From Acidimicrobiia bacterium (GTDB lineage Bacteria > Actinomycetota > Acidimicrobiia > IMCC26256 > JAENVU01): a stretch of 16,366 nt of DNA. The notes below the pieces were generated by a model. It did not search any database. It was not told the DNA's origin and saw only the letters and a program-made list of their open reading frames with translations. Position 1 is the first letter of the stretch; each line of letters begins with the position of its first letter. Location: contig JAENVU010000354.1 of the NCBI GenBank assembly GCA_016650415.1, positions 1 to 16,366 of the forward strand, written 5' to 3'. Positions 1-7,535 of this stretch are shown here, piece by piece. Position numbers and translations under genes: made by a program.

Positions 1-2
1 CC

Positions 3-752
3 GACTACGAGATGACGGCCACGAACCTCGACCGCGGCTCGTTGCTCGCGTTCGAGCGCACCGTGCTCGACCAGGTGTTCGCGGCGGGGTCGCCGGTCAT
101 GCAGTCGGAGATCTCGAAGTACGCGCGCAAGCATCAGACCGAGGCCTTGAGCCGCTGGAAATCCTTCAAGGCCAACGCGTCGACCAGCCTGCGCAATCGC
201 CGCTACATCAACGGCGGCCGGTCCAAGCCGTTCCTCCTCAACATCGGTGCCGCGGCGCTCGTCGGCCTCGCCGGCTTCGGGGCACTGAGCCTGCGCGCGT
301 GGCTCGTCGGCGTCATCGCGGTCGCGTGGGCCGGAATCCAACTCGCGCTCACACCGCTCCTGCGTCAACGCAGCCCGGAGGGTCACCAACGCTTCCTGGA
401 GTGGAAGGGCGTCCGCAACTATTTGCGGGACTTCTCACAACTGGCGGACGCGCCCGTCGGTCACCTGATCCTGTGGGAGCGCTACCTCGTGTACGCCGCG
501 GCGCTCGGCGTCAGCGAGGAACTCGCGGCCGGACTCGCGGCGCGGCTCCCCGCCGAGGAACAGGCGCAATTCGCCCCGTGGTACGTCGGCACCCATCCGG
601 GCGCCGGGTTCGCGTCGATCGGCAACTTCTCCAGTGGCATCGCCGGCTCGACCTCGTCGTTCACGCCACAGTCGAGCGGATCCGGTGGAGGCGGCGGCTT
701 CTCGGGTGGCGGCGGGGGCGGGGGCGGTGGCGGCGGAATCGGCGCCGGCTGA
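3..752 (+). CDS. DUF2207-type membrane protein, C-terminal part (5' end outside window)
   Basis: The reading frame is open to the left edge (codons D-Y-E precede the first ATG at 12), so this is the end of a longer gene and the ATG at 12 is probably not its start. Counting from that ATG, a hydrophobic block at about residues 74-117 can form one or two membrane helices. It is followed by a soluble segment containing F-L-E-W-K-G and, later, L-I-L-W-E-R-Y-L-V-Y-A-A-A-L-G-V. The protein ends in a serine/glycine-rich tail that is almost pure glycine (about residues 222-246). This layout (paired helices, then the W-E-R-Y-L-V-Y-A region, then a poly-glycine C-terminus) is typical of the DUF2207 predicted membrane proteins, whose function is unknown. 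The gene converges on the substrate-binding protein and shows no functional link to the catabolic genes. Confidence 0.8.
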   Translation, partial: DYEMTATNLDRGSLLAFERTVLDQVFAAGSPVMQSEISKYARKHQTEALSRWKSFKANASTSLRNRRYINGGRSKPFLLNIGAAALVGLAGFGALSLRAWLVGVIAVAWAGIQLALTPLLRQRSPEGHQRFLEWKGVRNYLRDFSQLADAPVGHLILWERYLVYAAALGVSEELAAGLAARLPAEEQAQFAPWYVGTHPGAGFASIGNFSSGIAGSTSSFTPQSSGSGGGGGFSGGGGGGGGGGGIGAG

Positions 753-784
753 ACCGACACGACCTCGGCCGGAACCGTCGGGCG

Positions 785-2062
785 CTACTTGTACACGACC
801 TTTGTGGTGAGATCGGCGTCCCGTCGGAAACACAGGAACACCTTGCCCTTGGGAACGAACGCCGAGACGAACTTGCCGTTCACGACCTTGACGTAGGCGG
901 AGCAGCCGAGCAGCGGTCGATTCTCGGCGTGCTGGGTGGTCCAGTCGATGCCCGACAGCATCCCACCTGCCGTGTCGTTCGTGAGTTGGTTGAGTTCGTC
1001 GATGACCTTCTGCTGAGTGAAGTTCGGCCCGGCCGCTCGCAGACCCTCGACGAGCATGGCGCCGTTGATCCAGCCGTAGGTCGTGTATTCGTTCGGCGTC
1101 TTGTTCTGCTTCTTCATCCACCGCAGATAGTCGTCCAGCCCCTTCGGTCGGGGCGTCGTCTCGAACGGGACGAACGGAACCCGCACGATCGAGTTCTCGA
1201 AGAACGCGCCGTTGGCCTTCATGAACTCCTGGTCGTATCCATTCGGCAGATACTGGATCGCGTCGAGGTTCTGGGCCCGGACCTCCTTCTGGATCGCCAA
1301 CACCGCGTTGGTGTCCATGCACGTGGTGATGAGGTCCACATTCGCTTCCTTCATCTTCTGAACATCCACGCTGTAGTCAACGTCGCCGAACGCGTGAGCG
1401 CTCGAGTAGTAACCGACCTTGGCGCTCGGATACTTCTCCAGCGACTTCTTGATGCCCTCACCACACTTGTTGGCGTTGTCGACCGATCCGTAGGTGATCA
1501 CGCCGACGGTCTTCTTTCCGAGTTCCTGCGCGATCCACGGCACCTCGACGGACACGCACCCGATGCAGAGCGCGCCGAGGTTGCCGAAGAAGTTCGATCG
1601 GTTCCAGTCGGTGTTGATGTTCCAACCGAAGGTCGGGATGCCCTTCTGCTCGAGTTCGGATGCCCCGCTGAAGTCGAAGATCGTCGCCATACCGACCGCC
1701 GCGAACACGTTGTCCTCGTTGACGAGGCCCTGGACCTCACGGAGGTTCTGGGAGATCTGGTCGTCACGCTCCGCGACGACGGCCAGCTTGCGTCCGTAGA
1801 TGCCCCCACCGTTGTTCACCATGGCGAAGTACGCCTTCACGCCGTCGAAGATGTCGGCGTACGGCGCGTTCAGTGGATTGCTGATCGAAGCGACACCACC
1901 GACCCGGATCTCGGTCTTGGTCACCCCCGGCTGGTCGACGGTGGCCGTCGGGCCTGAGGTCGACGGGCTCGATTTCGATGAGGACTCGTTGGCGCACGCC
2001 GCGGCCACCAGGCCGAGCACGCAGACCACCCCGAGCATTTGCCGCACACCACGTCCGCGCAT
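785..2062 (-). CDS. ABC transporter substrate-binding lipoprotein (branched-chain amino acid/Leu-Ile-Val-binding type)
   Basis: This 425-residue extracytoplasmic receptor belongs to the periplasmic-binding-protein type 1 family that feeds Liv-type ABC importers. From the ATG at 2062 the protein begins M-R-G-R-G-V-R-Q followed by a hydrophobic stretch and the lipobox L-V-A-A-A-C (lipidated Cys23), then a Ser/Thr-rich linker. The mature domain starts near T-E-I-R-V-G-G-V (about 50-57), with family-like segments G-V-K-A-Y-F-A-M-V-N-N-G-G-G-I-Y-G-R-K-L at 74-93. Six further cysteines (166, 169, 200, 248, 387, 411) could form disulfides. The frame also has a GTG start at 2113, but that would bury the signal peptide behind 17 polar residues, so 2062 is preferred. 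No Liv permease or ATPase genes are present, so the receptor is an orphan here. Family members in actinobacterial catabolic islands bind diverse small organics; the ligand is unknown. Confidence 0.87.
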   Translation of the reverse strand: MRGRGVRQMLGVVCVLGLVAAACANESSSKSSPSTSGPTATVDQPGVTKTEIRVGGVASISNPLNAPYADIFDGVKAYFAMVNNGGGIYGRKLAVVAERDDQISQNLREVQGLVNEDNVFAAVGMATIFDFSGASELEQKGIPTFGWNINTDWNRSNFFGNLGALCIGCVSVEVPWIAQELGKKTVGVITYGSVDNANKCGEGIKKSLEKYPSAKVGYYSSAHAFGDVDYSVDVQKMKEANVDLITTCMDTNAVLAIQKEVRAQNLDAIQYLPNGYDQEFMKANGAFFENSIVRVPFVPFETTPRPKGLDDYLRWMKKQNKTPNEYTTYGWINGAMLVEGLRAAGPNFTQQKVIDELNQLTNDTAGGMLSGIDWTTQHAENRPLLGCSAYVKVVNGKFVSAFVPKGKVFLCFRRDADLTTKVVYK

Positions 2063-2122
2063 CAGCGCACCCCCCGATGGACCGATTTCCGAGCTCACGC
2101 CGTACTCGTGCACGGCGTGATA

Positions 2123-2158
2123 CTGCTGCGCATCGGATTATAGGATGACTATCAGCAG
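2123..2158. repeat. Imperfect inverted repeat CTGCTG...CAGCAG flanking the promoter core
   Basis: CTGCTG (2123-2128) and CAGCAG (2153-2158) form a 6-bp inverted repeat separated by 24 bp. Additional partial pairing (ATC at 2132-2134 with GAT at 2145-2147) lies just inside. The TATAAT of the divergent lipoprotein promoter sits in the loop. This could be a regulator-binding dyad controlling the divergent pair, or chance; the arms are short. Confidence 0.3.
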
Positions 2159-2165
2159 ATGAAAA
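2137..2165 (-). promoter_or_regulatory. Candidate promoter for the substrate-binding lipoprotein gene
   Basis: Read on the minus strand, a perfect TATAAT -10 box (2142-2137) lies 17 bp downstream of TTTTCA (2165-2160), which matches 4 of 6 bases of TTGACA. Transcription would start near 2130, about 70 bases before the preferred ATG at 2062. The box lies in the 149-bp gap shared with the divergent P450 operon. An AT-rich island in very GC-rich DNA supports the call; no start site has been measured. Confidence 0.55.
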
Positions 2166-2211
2166 TGCCATTTCCACACCGCTCCGGGGGTACGGCCATG
2201 CAGGGCAGCTC

Positions 2212-3474
2212 ATGACGGACTTCGACGCCGTTGACTATTTCACCGATCCGGCACTTCCCGCCGATCCGTACACGTACCTCCGACACCTCCGCGACCAGTG
2301 CCCGGTGCAGCGCGAGGCCCATCACGATGTCGTGATGGTGACCGGGTTCGACGAGGCGATCGCGGTGTACAGCGACCCGGCGACCTTCTCCTCGTGCAAC
2401 TCGGTCAGCGGTCCGTTCCCGGGATTCCCGGTCCCGCTCGAGGGTGACGACGTCAGCGAACTCATCGACGCGCATCGCGACGAGTTGCCGTTCAGTGACC
2501 AGTTGCCCACCTTCGATCCCCCCAAGCACACTCGGCAACGTGCCTTGATGATGCGACTGATCACACCGAAACGGCTGAAGGAGAACGAGGAGTTCATGTG
2601 GACCCTCGCCGATCGCCAGATCGACGAGTTCATCGCCAACGGCCGGTGCGAGTTCATCGGCGAGTACGCCGCGCCGTACACACTGCTCGTGATCGCGGAT
2701 CTCCTCGGAGTCCCGGAGGGCGACCGCCAGACGTTCCGATCGAAACTCAGCAGCCCGACCGAACTCACGAAAGGCGGCGAACTCGAGCACCGACCGCTGG
2801 AGTTCCTCTACGAGCAATTCACGGCCTACATCGAGGACCGTCGGCGTGACCCGCGCGACGAGGTCATGACCGGTCTCGCCACCGCGACCTACCCCGACGG
2901 TTCGACACCGGATGTGCATGACGTCGCCCTGATCGCGGCGAACCTGTTCGTCGCCGGTCAGGAGACCACGGTCCGTCTCCTCTCGGCGGCCCTGCAGGTC
3001 ATCGGTGAGCGACCTGATCTCCAGCGGTTACTGCGCACTCGGCGCGAACTCATCCCGAACTTCATCGAGGAGATGCTGCGACTCGAGAGTCCCATTCAGG
3101 GCGAGTTCCGGCTCTCGCGTACCACGACGACACTCGGCGGCGTCGACCTTCCCGCCGGTACCACGCTGATGGTCGTCAACGGCGGGGCCAACCGCGACCC
3201 TGAGCGATTCGAGAATCCCGACGAACTGCAGGTGGAACGGCCCAACGCCCGCCAGCATCTGGCGTTCGGACACGGGATCCACACCTGCGCCGGCGCTCCG
3301 CTGGCCCGATCCGAGGCCCGCGTGAGCATCGAACGTCTCCTCGACCGCACCACCGACATCCGGATCTCCGAAGCCGAGCACGGGCCACCCGACGACCGCC
3401 GCTACGACTACATGCCGATCTTCCTGCTCCACGGCTTGACCCATCTCTATCTGGAGTTCGACCCGATCATGTGA
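2212..3474 (+). CDS. Cytochrome P450 (soluble bacterial type), first gene of P450-epoxide hydrolase-P450 operon
   Basis: This 420-residue cytosolic haem monooxygenase would insert one oxygen atom from O2 into an unknown, probably hydrophobic, substrate using electrons from a ferredoxin system. Visible P450 landmarks are the I-helix oxygen-activation motif A-G-Q-E-T-T (248-253), the K-helix E-x-x-R (E287/R290) and the haem loop F-G-H-G-I-H-T-C-A-G with proximal ligand Cys359. F-D-P-P-K-H-T-R-Q-R (101-110) is the usual C-helix region. There is no N-terminal membrane anchor, as expected for bacterial P450s of about 400 residues. The ATG at 2212 has a weak AGGG (2202-2205) ahead of it; another ATG at 2198 is out of frame and stops at once. 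The next gene follows after 34 bp. No ferredoxin or reductase gene is adjacent. The CYP family cannot be fixed by eye. Confidence 0.93.
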   Translation: MTDFDAVDYFTDPALPADPYTYLRHLRDQCPVQREAHHDVVMVTGFDEAIAVYSDPATFSSCNSVSGPFPGFPVPLEGDDVSELIDAHRDELPFSDQLPTFDPPKHTRQRALMMRLITPKRLKENEEFMWTLADRQIDEFIANGRCEFIGEYAAPYTLLVIADLLGVPEGDRQTFRSKLSSPTELTKGGELEHRPLEFLYEQFTAYIEDRRRDPRDEVMTGLATATYPDGSTPDVHDVALIAANLFVAGQETTVRLLSAALQVIGERPDLQRLLRTRRELIPNFIEEMLRLESPIQGEFRLSRTTTTLGGVDLPAGTTLMVVNGGANRDPERFENPDELQVERPNARQHLAFGHGIHTCAGAPLARSEARVSIERLLDRTTDIRISEAEHGPPDDRRYDYMPIFLLHGLTHLYLEFDPIM

Positions 3475-3508
3475 TGGCCGTGCGACGGGTACGACCAAGG
3501 AGAGGGCA

Positions 3509-4654
3509 ATGACGGAACCGATCGAACCATTCCGGATCCACGTCGACGAACGGATCCTCGCCGACCTGCGCGACCGGCTTTCGCGGACTCGCTTCTCCGG
3601 CTCCTTCGACGAAGCCGGATGGCAGGACGGCGTCCCGACCGCATATCTGCGCGACCTGACGACCTACTGGCAGGACGGGTACGACTGGCGGGCCCAGGAG
3701 GCCGCCCTCAACCGTTTCGATCAGTTCACCACTCGTATCGACGGTCAGCCGATCCACTTCCTTCACGCCCGCTCACGCCACGCCGACGCGCTCCCCCTCC
3801 TGCTGACCCACGGTTGGCCCGGCTCGATCGTCGAGTTCCTCGACGTGATTCCGCGACTCACCGATCCGGAAGCGTGGGGAGGCACCGGGGACGACGCCTT
3901 CCACGTGGTGGCGCCGTCGCTCCCGGGCTACGGATTCTCGGGACCGACGACCGAGCCGGGCTGGGATATCGCACGGATCGCCCGCGCGTTCATCGACCTG
4001 ATGGCGAAGCTGGGCTACGACGACTACGTCGCGCAGGGCGGCGACTGGGGTGCGCAGGCGACGACGCGAATCGGTGCGTGGGACGCGGCCCATTGCACGG
4101 CGATCCACCTCAACATGCCGCTCGCGGATCCTCCCACCGACGAGGTGCCACTCAGCGCCGCCGAGCAGGCTGACCTCGCCGCGCTGGCGGACTTCCGTCG
4201 AGAGGAATCGGGCTACGCGAGCGAACAAGGAACCAAGCCGCAGACGCTCGGGGCTGCCCTCACGGACTCCCCCGCGGGCCTGCTCGCGTGGATCGTGGAG
4301 AAGTTCTGCACCTGGAGCGACTGCGACGGTCACCCCGAGCAGACCTTCTCGCGCGACCAATTGCTCACCAACGTGATGATGTACTGGGTGACCGGAACGA
4401 TCACGTCGTCGATGCGCCTCTACCGCGAGACGAGACTCAGTCGGGAGACGCTCCCCACCGTCACGGTTCCCACCGGCATCGCGCGCTACCCGAAGGAGCC
4501 CCTCCGACTCCCGCGAGCGTGGGTCGAGCGGCAATACCACGTGACCCGTTGGGCCGACCTCCCCCGGGGCGGCCACTTCGCCGCGATGGAACAGCCGGAA
4601 CTCTTCGTCGACGACCTCCGCTCATTCTTCCGAACCATTCGCCCATCACGATAG
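3509..4654 (+). CDS. Epoxide hydrolase (microsomal-type alpha/beta-hydrolase with EHN domain)
   Basis: This 381-residue enzyme is predicted to hydrate epoxides to vicinal diols through a covalent alkyl-enzyme ester. An N-terminal EHN domain spans about residues 1-110 (starting E-P-F-R-I-H-V). The oxyanion loop is H-G-W-P-G-S (101-106), followed by P-G-Y-G-F-S-G. The nucleophile is Asp179 in G-G-D-W-G, the catalytic base is His356 in G-G-H-F-A-A-M, and Glu330 in Y-P-K-E sits where the charge-relay acid lies in this family. Tyr236 and Tyr305 are candidates for the lid tyrosines that polarise the epoxide oxygen. Length and motif order are typical, and the triad looks intact. A good Shine-Dalgarno AAGGAG (3497-3502) precedes the ATG. 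The gene sits between two P450 genes in one operon, which points to epoxides made by a neighbouring P450. Juvenile-hormone-type and terpene-type epoxide hydrolases share this fold, so the substrate stays open. Confidence 0.92.
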   Translation: MTEPIEPFRIHVDERILADLRDRLSRTRFSGSFDEAGWQDGVPTAYLRDLTTYWQDGYDWRAQEAALNRFDQFTTRIDGQPIHFLHARSRHADALPLLLTHGWPGSIVEFLDVIPRLTDPEAWGGTGDDAFHVVAPSLPGYGFSGPTTEPGWDIARIARAFIDLMAKLGYDDYVAQGGDWGAQATTRIGAWDAAHCTAIHLNMPLADPPTDEVPLSAAEQADLAALADFRREESGYASEQGTKPQTLGAALTDSPAGLLAWIVEKFCTWSDCDGHPEQTFSRDQLLTNVMMYWVTGTITSSMRLYRETRLSRETLPTVTVPTGIARYPKEPLRLPRAWVERQYHVTRWADLPRGGHFAAMEQPELFVDDLRSFFRTIRPSR

Positions 4655-4666
4655 GGAGCAGACCCC

Positions 4667-5866
4667 ATGACCGCGACCAGCACGAACCACGTGTCGTACG
4701 ACCCGTACGACGTCGAGATCAACGCCGACCCCTACCCGGTGTTCCGCCGCCTCCGCGACGACGCACCGCTCTATCGCAACGAGCAGCACGACTTCTTTGC
4801 GCTCAGCCGCTTCGAAGACGTGGAGCGAGGCCTGCGCGATGCGAAGACCTACATTTCCGGACGCGGTGCGATCCTCGAGTTGATCAAGGCGGAGATCGAG
4901 ATCCCATCGGGCGTGATCATCTTCGAGGATCCGCCGATCCACACCGTCCACCGCAGCCTGTTGTCGCGAGTGTTCACCCCCAATCGGGTCGCCGAACTCG
5001 AACCCAAGATCCGCGAGTTCTGTGCCCGCAGTCTCGACCCTCTCGTGGGTACCGGCGGCCTCGACTTCGTCGGCGACCTGGGGGCGCAGATGCCCATGCG
5101 CACGATCGGCATGCTGCTCGGCATCCCGGAGCAGGACCAGGAGGCAATCCGCGATCGGGTCGACGCCAACCTGCGGACCGAGGCCGGCCAGCCGATGCAG
5201 ACGTCCGCCGCGGACGTCTTGAGCGGCGAAATGTTTGCGGACTACATCGACTGGCGCGCGGACCACCCCTCGGACGACCTCATGACGGAGATGCTCCAGG
5301 CCGAGTTCGAGGACGAAACGGGAACCGTTCGCCGGCTGACGCGTGAGGAGGTCCTCCTCTACGTGACCGTGATCGCCGGTGCCGGCAACGAGACCACGAC
5401 CCGATTGATCGGCTGGATGGGCAAGGTCTTGGCCGCGCATCCGGATCAGCGGCGCGAGCTGGTTGCGGACCGCGCACTTCTCCCGGCGGCGATCGAAGAA
5501 CTCCTCCGGTACGAGTCACCCGCGCCGTACGTCGGGCGGTGCCTGTCCCGCGACGTCGAGCACTACGGCACGACGGTTCCGGAGGGCAGCATCATGCTGT
5601 TCCTCATCGGCGCGGCGAACCACGACGATCGGCGCTGGCCTTTCCCCGAGCAGTTCGACATCCATCGCGAGATCCACCCGCACCTGACGTTCGGCTTCGG
5701 CATCCACTTCTGCCTCGGCGCCGCGCTGGCACGCCTCGAGGGGCGAATCGCCCTCGACGAGGTACTCAACCGCTTCCCGGAATGGGACGTCGACGAGGCC
5801 GGCGCGCGGCTCGCTCAGACGTCGACCGTACGGGGCTGGGAATCGATGCCGGTCCACACCCCGTAG
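4667..5866 (+). CDS. Cytochrome P450, third gene of the plus-strand operon
   Basis: This is a 399-residue soluble P450, distinct from the first one. The I-helix motif A-G-N-E-T-T is at 239-244, the K-helix E-x-x-R at E278/R281 and the haem loop F-G-F-G-I-H-F-C-L-G supplies Cys349. The C-terminus carries T-V-R-G-W-E-S-M-P-V, an ending common among actinobacterial P450s. The start is 12 bp after the epoxide hydrolase stop, with GGAG at 4655-4658 as ribosome-binding site, so the two are almost certainly co-transcribed. The operon ends here, facing the amidohydrolase end of the opposite operon. The P450 may make the epoxide for its upstream neighbour or oxidise the resulting diol; the sequence does not decide. 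Electron-transfer partners are not encoded nearby. Confidence 0.93.
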   Translation: MTATSTNHVSYDPYDVEINADPYPVFRRLRDDAPLYRNEQHDFFALSRFEDVERGLRDAKTYISGRGAILELIKAEIEIPSGVIIFEDPPIHTVHRSLLSRVFTPNRVAELEPKIREFCARSLDPLVGTGGLDFVGDLGAQMPMRTIGMLLGIPEQDQEAIRDRVDANLRTEAGQPMQTSAADVLSGEMFADYIDWRADHPSDDLMTEMLQAEFEDETGTVRRLTREEVLLYVTVIAGAGNETTTRLIGWMGKVLAAHPDQRRELVADRALLPAAIEELLRYESPAPYVGRCLSRDVEHYGTTVPEGSIMLFLIGAANHDDRRWPFPEQFDIHREIHPHLTFGFGIHFCLGAALARLEGRIALDEVLNRFPEWDVDEAGARLAQTSTVRGWESMPVHTP

Positions 5867-5888
5867 GCCGCGGTCCCCGGCCGCGCGG
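5866..5888. terminator. Candidate bidirectional stem-loop between convergent operons
   Basis: GGCCG (5866-5870) pairs with CGGCC (5878-5882) around a 7-base loop. A competing pairing uses CCGCG (5868-5872) and CGCGG (5884-5888). The element fills the 22-bp gap between the stop of the plus-strand P450 operon and the stop of the minus-strand six-gene operon. There is no T-tract on either side, so if it terminates transcription it is not a canonical intrinsic terminator. Actinobacteria often have such T-poor hairpins, but GC-rich DNA forms them by chance as well. Confidence 0.35.
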
Positions 5889-7535
5889 TCAGGCGGTCTC
5901 GGGCCGCATCCCGGGGCGCGCCGTGGCGAGCTGCTCGCCGTCGATCCGTATGGGCGTGCCATTGACCAACACGTGCCGGACCCCCGTCGGTTCCTCGGCG
6001 GTCAGTCGCTCGGCATCCGCGGGAAAGTCGCGCACCCGACGCGTCGGTCCCGGTCCGACAGTGTCGGGGTCGAAGACACACATGTCGGCCCAGTAGCCCT
6101 CGCGCACGCGGCCACGCCGTACGAAGCCGAACAGGTCGGCGGGTTCCCCGGTGAGTTTGTGTACGGCCTGCTCGACGGTCAGGACACCACGTTCGCGTAC
6201 CCAGCTACCAAGGAGGTCGGTGGGAAGCGGCGCATCGCAGAGTTGGTCCACATGGGCGCCGGCGTCGGAGAGTCCGAGCGCCACCTGTTCGTGGGTGAGG
6301 AGCCCCGACACTGCGGCGACGTCGTCATTGGCGATGTAGGCGCGAAATCGGGTCTCCAGATCCTCGGCAACCGCGAGGTCGCACATCACGTCGAGTGGGG
6401 TCACCTCGCGCTCGGCCGCGAGGTCTGCGACGCGCCGACCCTCCAACTCCGGGAACCGCGCCGACTCCGACACCTCGAAGGTTTCCCAACGTGGCCTCAT
6501 CGGTGAGTTCTCGAGATCGGCGGCGGCCAGCGCGCGCCACTCAGTATCGCGGTATGCGGCCAGCCGGACGCTGCGGCCGACCTTGAGGAGTTCGCCGAAC
6601 ACCGCTCCCGTGTTCAGGCTGTACGGGTCGGCGAGGGTGAACTGCATCGTCAGCGGCCGCGGCGTCACCTGCGGCCACACCCGGGCGCCGGCGGCGATAC
6701 CTTGCTCGTGGAGTCCGAGCGGCGTGAGGTATTTCCCGTTCGGACTCGCGAAGAGCGGATACGTGAACGGTCGGCCGATCTTCGGCTGCCACGCGTAGAC
6801 ATCCTCGTAGCTGCACTGATCGCCAGGCGTGATGAGGACGACCCCCTTGCCGGCATCCCCAGCCGCCCGGAACAGCGCCTCGACCTCGTCGGCGGCGGCG
6901 AAGCGACTCGGCACCGGTTTGCCATCCACGCCGCGGTGCGCGAACGAAAAGCTGGTGGAGAACCCGGCGGCGCCAATCGCGATCGCGTCGCGCACCAGGT
7001 CGCACATGCGCGCGATCTCGGCGGGTGTCGCGGCGCGCTCGTACGCCGCCTCCCCCATCGCGTACACCCGCAACGCGGAATGCCCGATGTACGCGGTGAA
7101 GTTGATCGCCGTCCCGCGCCGGCCCACCAGATCGAGGTACTCGGGGAAGGTTTCGAAATCCCACTCGATGCCCGCGTGCAGAGTCGCCGGGTCCATGTCC
7201 TCGACGTTCTCGAGGGTGCCGACGATCAGGTCGTGATGATCCCGGCGCGCCGGCGCGATCGTGAATCCACAGTTGCCCGCGACGACTGTCGTGACCCCGT
7301 GGAAGGACGACGGTCGCAGCGCCGGGTCCCAGAACACCTGGGCGTCGTAGTGCGTGTGAATGTCGATGAATCCGGGCGCGACGACACACCCCGATGCGTC
7401 CAGCTCCCGGGCGCCACGCAGGTTGGAGCCGATGTCGCAGATCACGCCATCGGTAATCGCGACGTCGGCAGGCCGACCGGGCGCGCCGGTGCCATCGTGG
7501 ACCGTCCCCCCACGGACCACCAACTCTGCGCTCAC
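5889..7535 (-). CDS. D-aminoacylase-like amidohydrolase (N-acyl-D-amino acid deacylase family), last gene of the minus-strand operon
   Basis: This 548-residue metal-dependent hydrolase belongs to the amidohydrolase superfamily. The N-terminal beta-sandwich segment leads into the metal-binding F-I-D-I-H-T-H-Y-D (His60, His62, Asp64), then G-N-C-G (Cys89), G-H-S-A-L-R (His152) and G-L-S-D-A-G-A-H (Asp424). These are the features of the D-aminoacylase branch, in which the Cys and Asp act at the metal site. The C-terminal sandwich includes G-R-V-R-E-G-Y-W-A-D. The start is GTG at 7535, overlapping the upstream SDR stop as GTGA, so translation is probably coupled. Characterised relatives cleave N-acyl-D-amino acids, but many homologues in catabolic islands have no assigned substrate. 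Given its operon of oxidative enzymes, an amide or ring-cleavage hydrolysis is possible. The family call is firm; the reaction is not. Confidence 0.88.
   Translation of the reverse strand: MSAELVVRGGTVHDGTGAPGRPADVAITDGVICDIGSNLRGARELDASGCVVAPGFIDIHTHYDAQVFWDPALRPSSFHGVTTVVAGNCGFTIAPARRDHHDLIVGTLENVEDMDPATLHAGIEWDFETFPEYLDLVGRRGTAINFTAYIGHSALRVYAMGEAAYERAATPAEIARMCDLVRDAIAIGAAGFSTSFSFAHRGVDGKPVPSRFAAADEVEALFRAAGDAGKGVVLITPGDQCSYEDVYAWQPKIGRPFTYPLFASPNGKYLTPLGLHEQGIAAGARVWPQVTPRPLTMQFTLADPYSLNTGAVFGELLKVGRSVRLAAYRDTEWRALAAADLENSPMRPRWETFEVSESARFPELEGRRVADLAAEREVTPLDVMCDLAVAEDLETRFRAYIANDDVAAVSGLLTHEQVALGLSDAGAHVDQLCDAPLPTDLLGSWVRERGVLTVEQAVHKLTGEPADLFGFVRRGRVREGYWADMCVFDPDTVGPGPTRRVRDFPADAERLTAEEPTGVRHVLVNGTPIRIDGEQLATARPGMRPETA

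Noticed and set aside
660..750. GGC/GGT-rich tract as a possible tandem repeat or regulatory element
   Set aside because: It encodes the poly-glycine C-terminus typical of DUF2207 proteins and is explained by coding.
482..760. Minus-strand poly-proline ORF (92 codons)
   Set aside because: It is the reverse complement of the glycine-codon tail of the DUF2207 protein; proline runs are the automatic antisense of GGN repeats.
753..784. Possible terminator (CCGAC 754-758 with GTCGG 777-781) between the DUF2207 and lipoprotein genes
   Set aside because: The 18-base loop, short stem and absence of a T-tract make it indistinguishable from chance pairing.
299..1957. 552-codon plus-strand open frame running through the DUF2207 end and antisense to the substrate-binding protein
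   Set aside because: It has low-complexity Arg-rich composition and no motif, and the overlapping genes on both strands are well supported.
2062..2113. Upstream GTG start at 2113 for the substrate-binding lipoprotein
   Set aside because: It would place 17 polar residues ahead of the signal peptide and has no ribosome-binding site; the ATG at 2062 gives a standard lipoprotein leader.
2152..2919. 255-codon minus-strand ORF antisense to the first P450
   Set aside because: It has no recognisable domain and lies opposite a complete P450; such antisense frames are common in DNA with high third-position GC.
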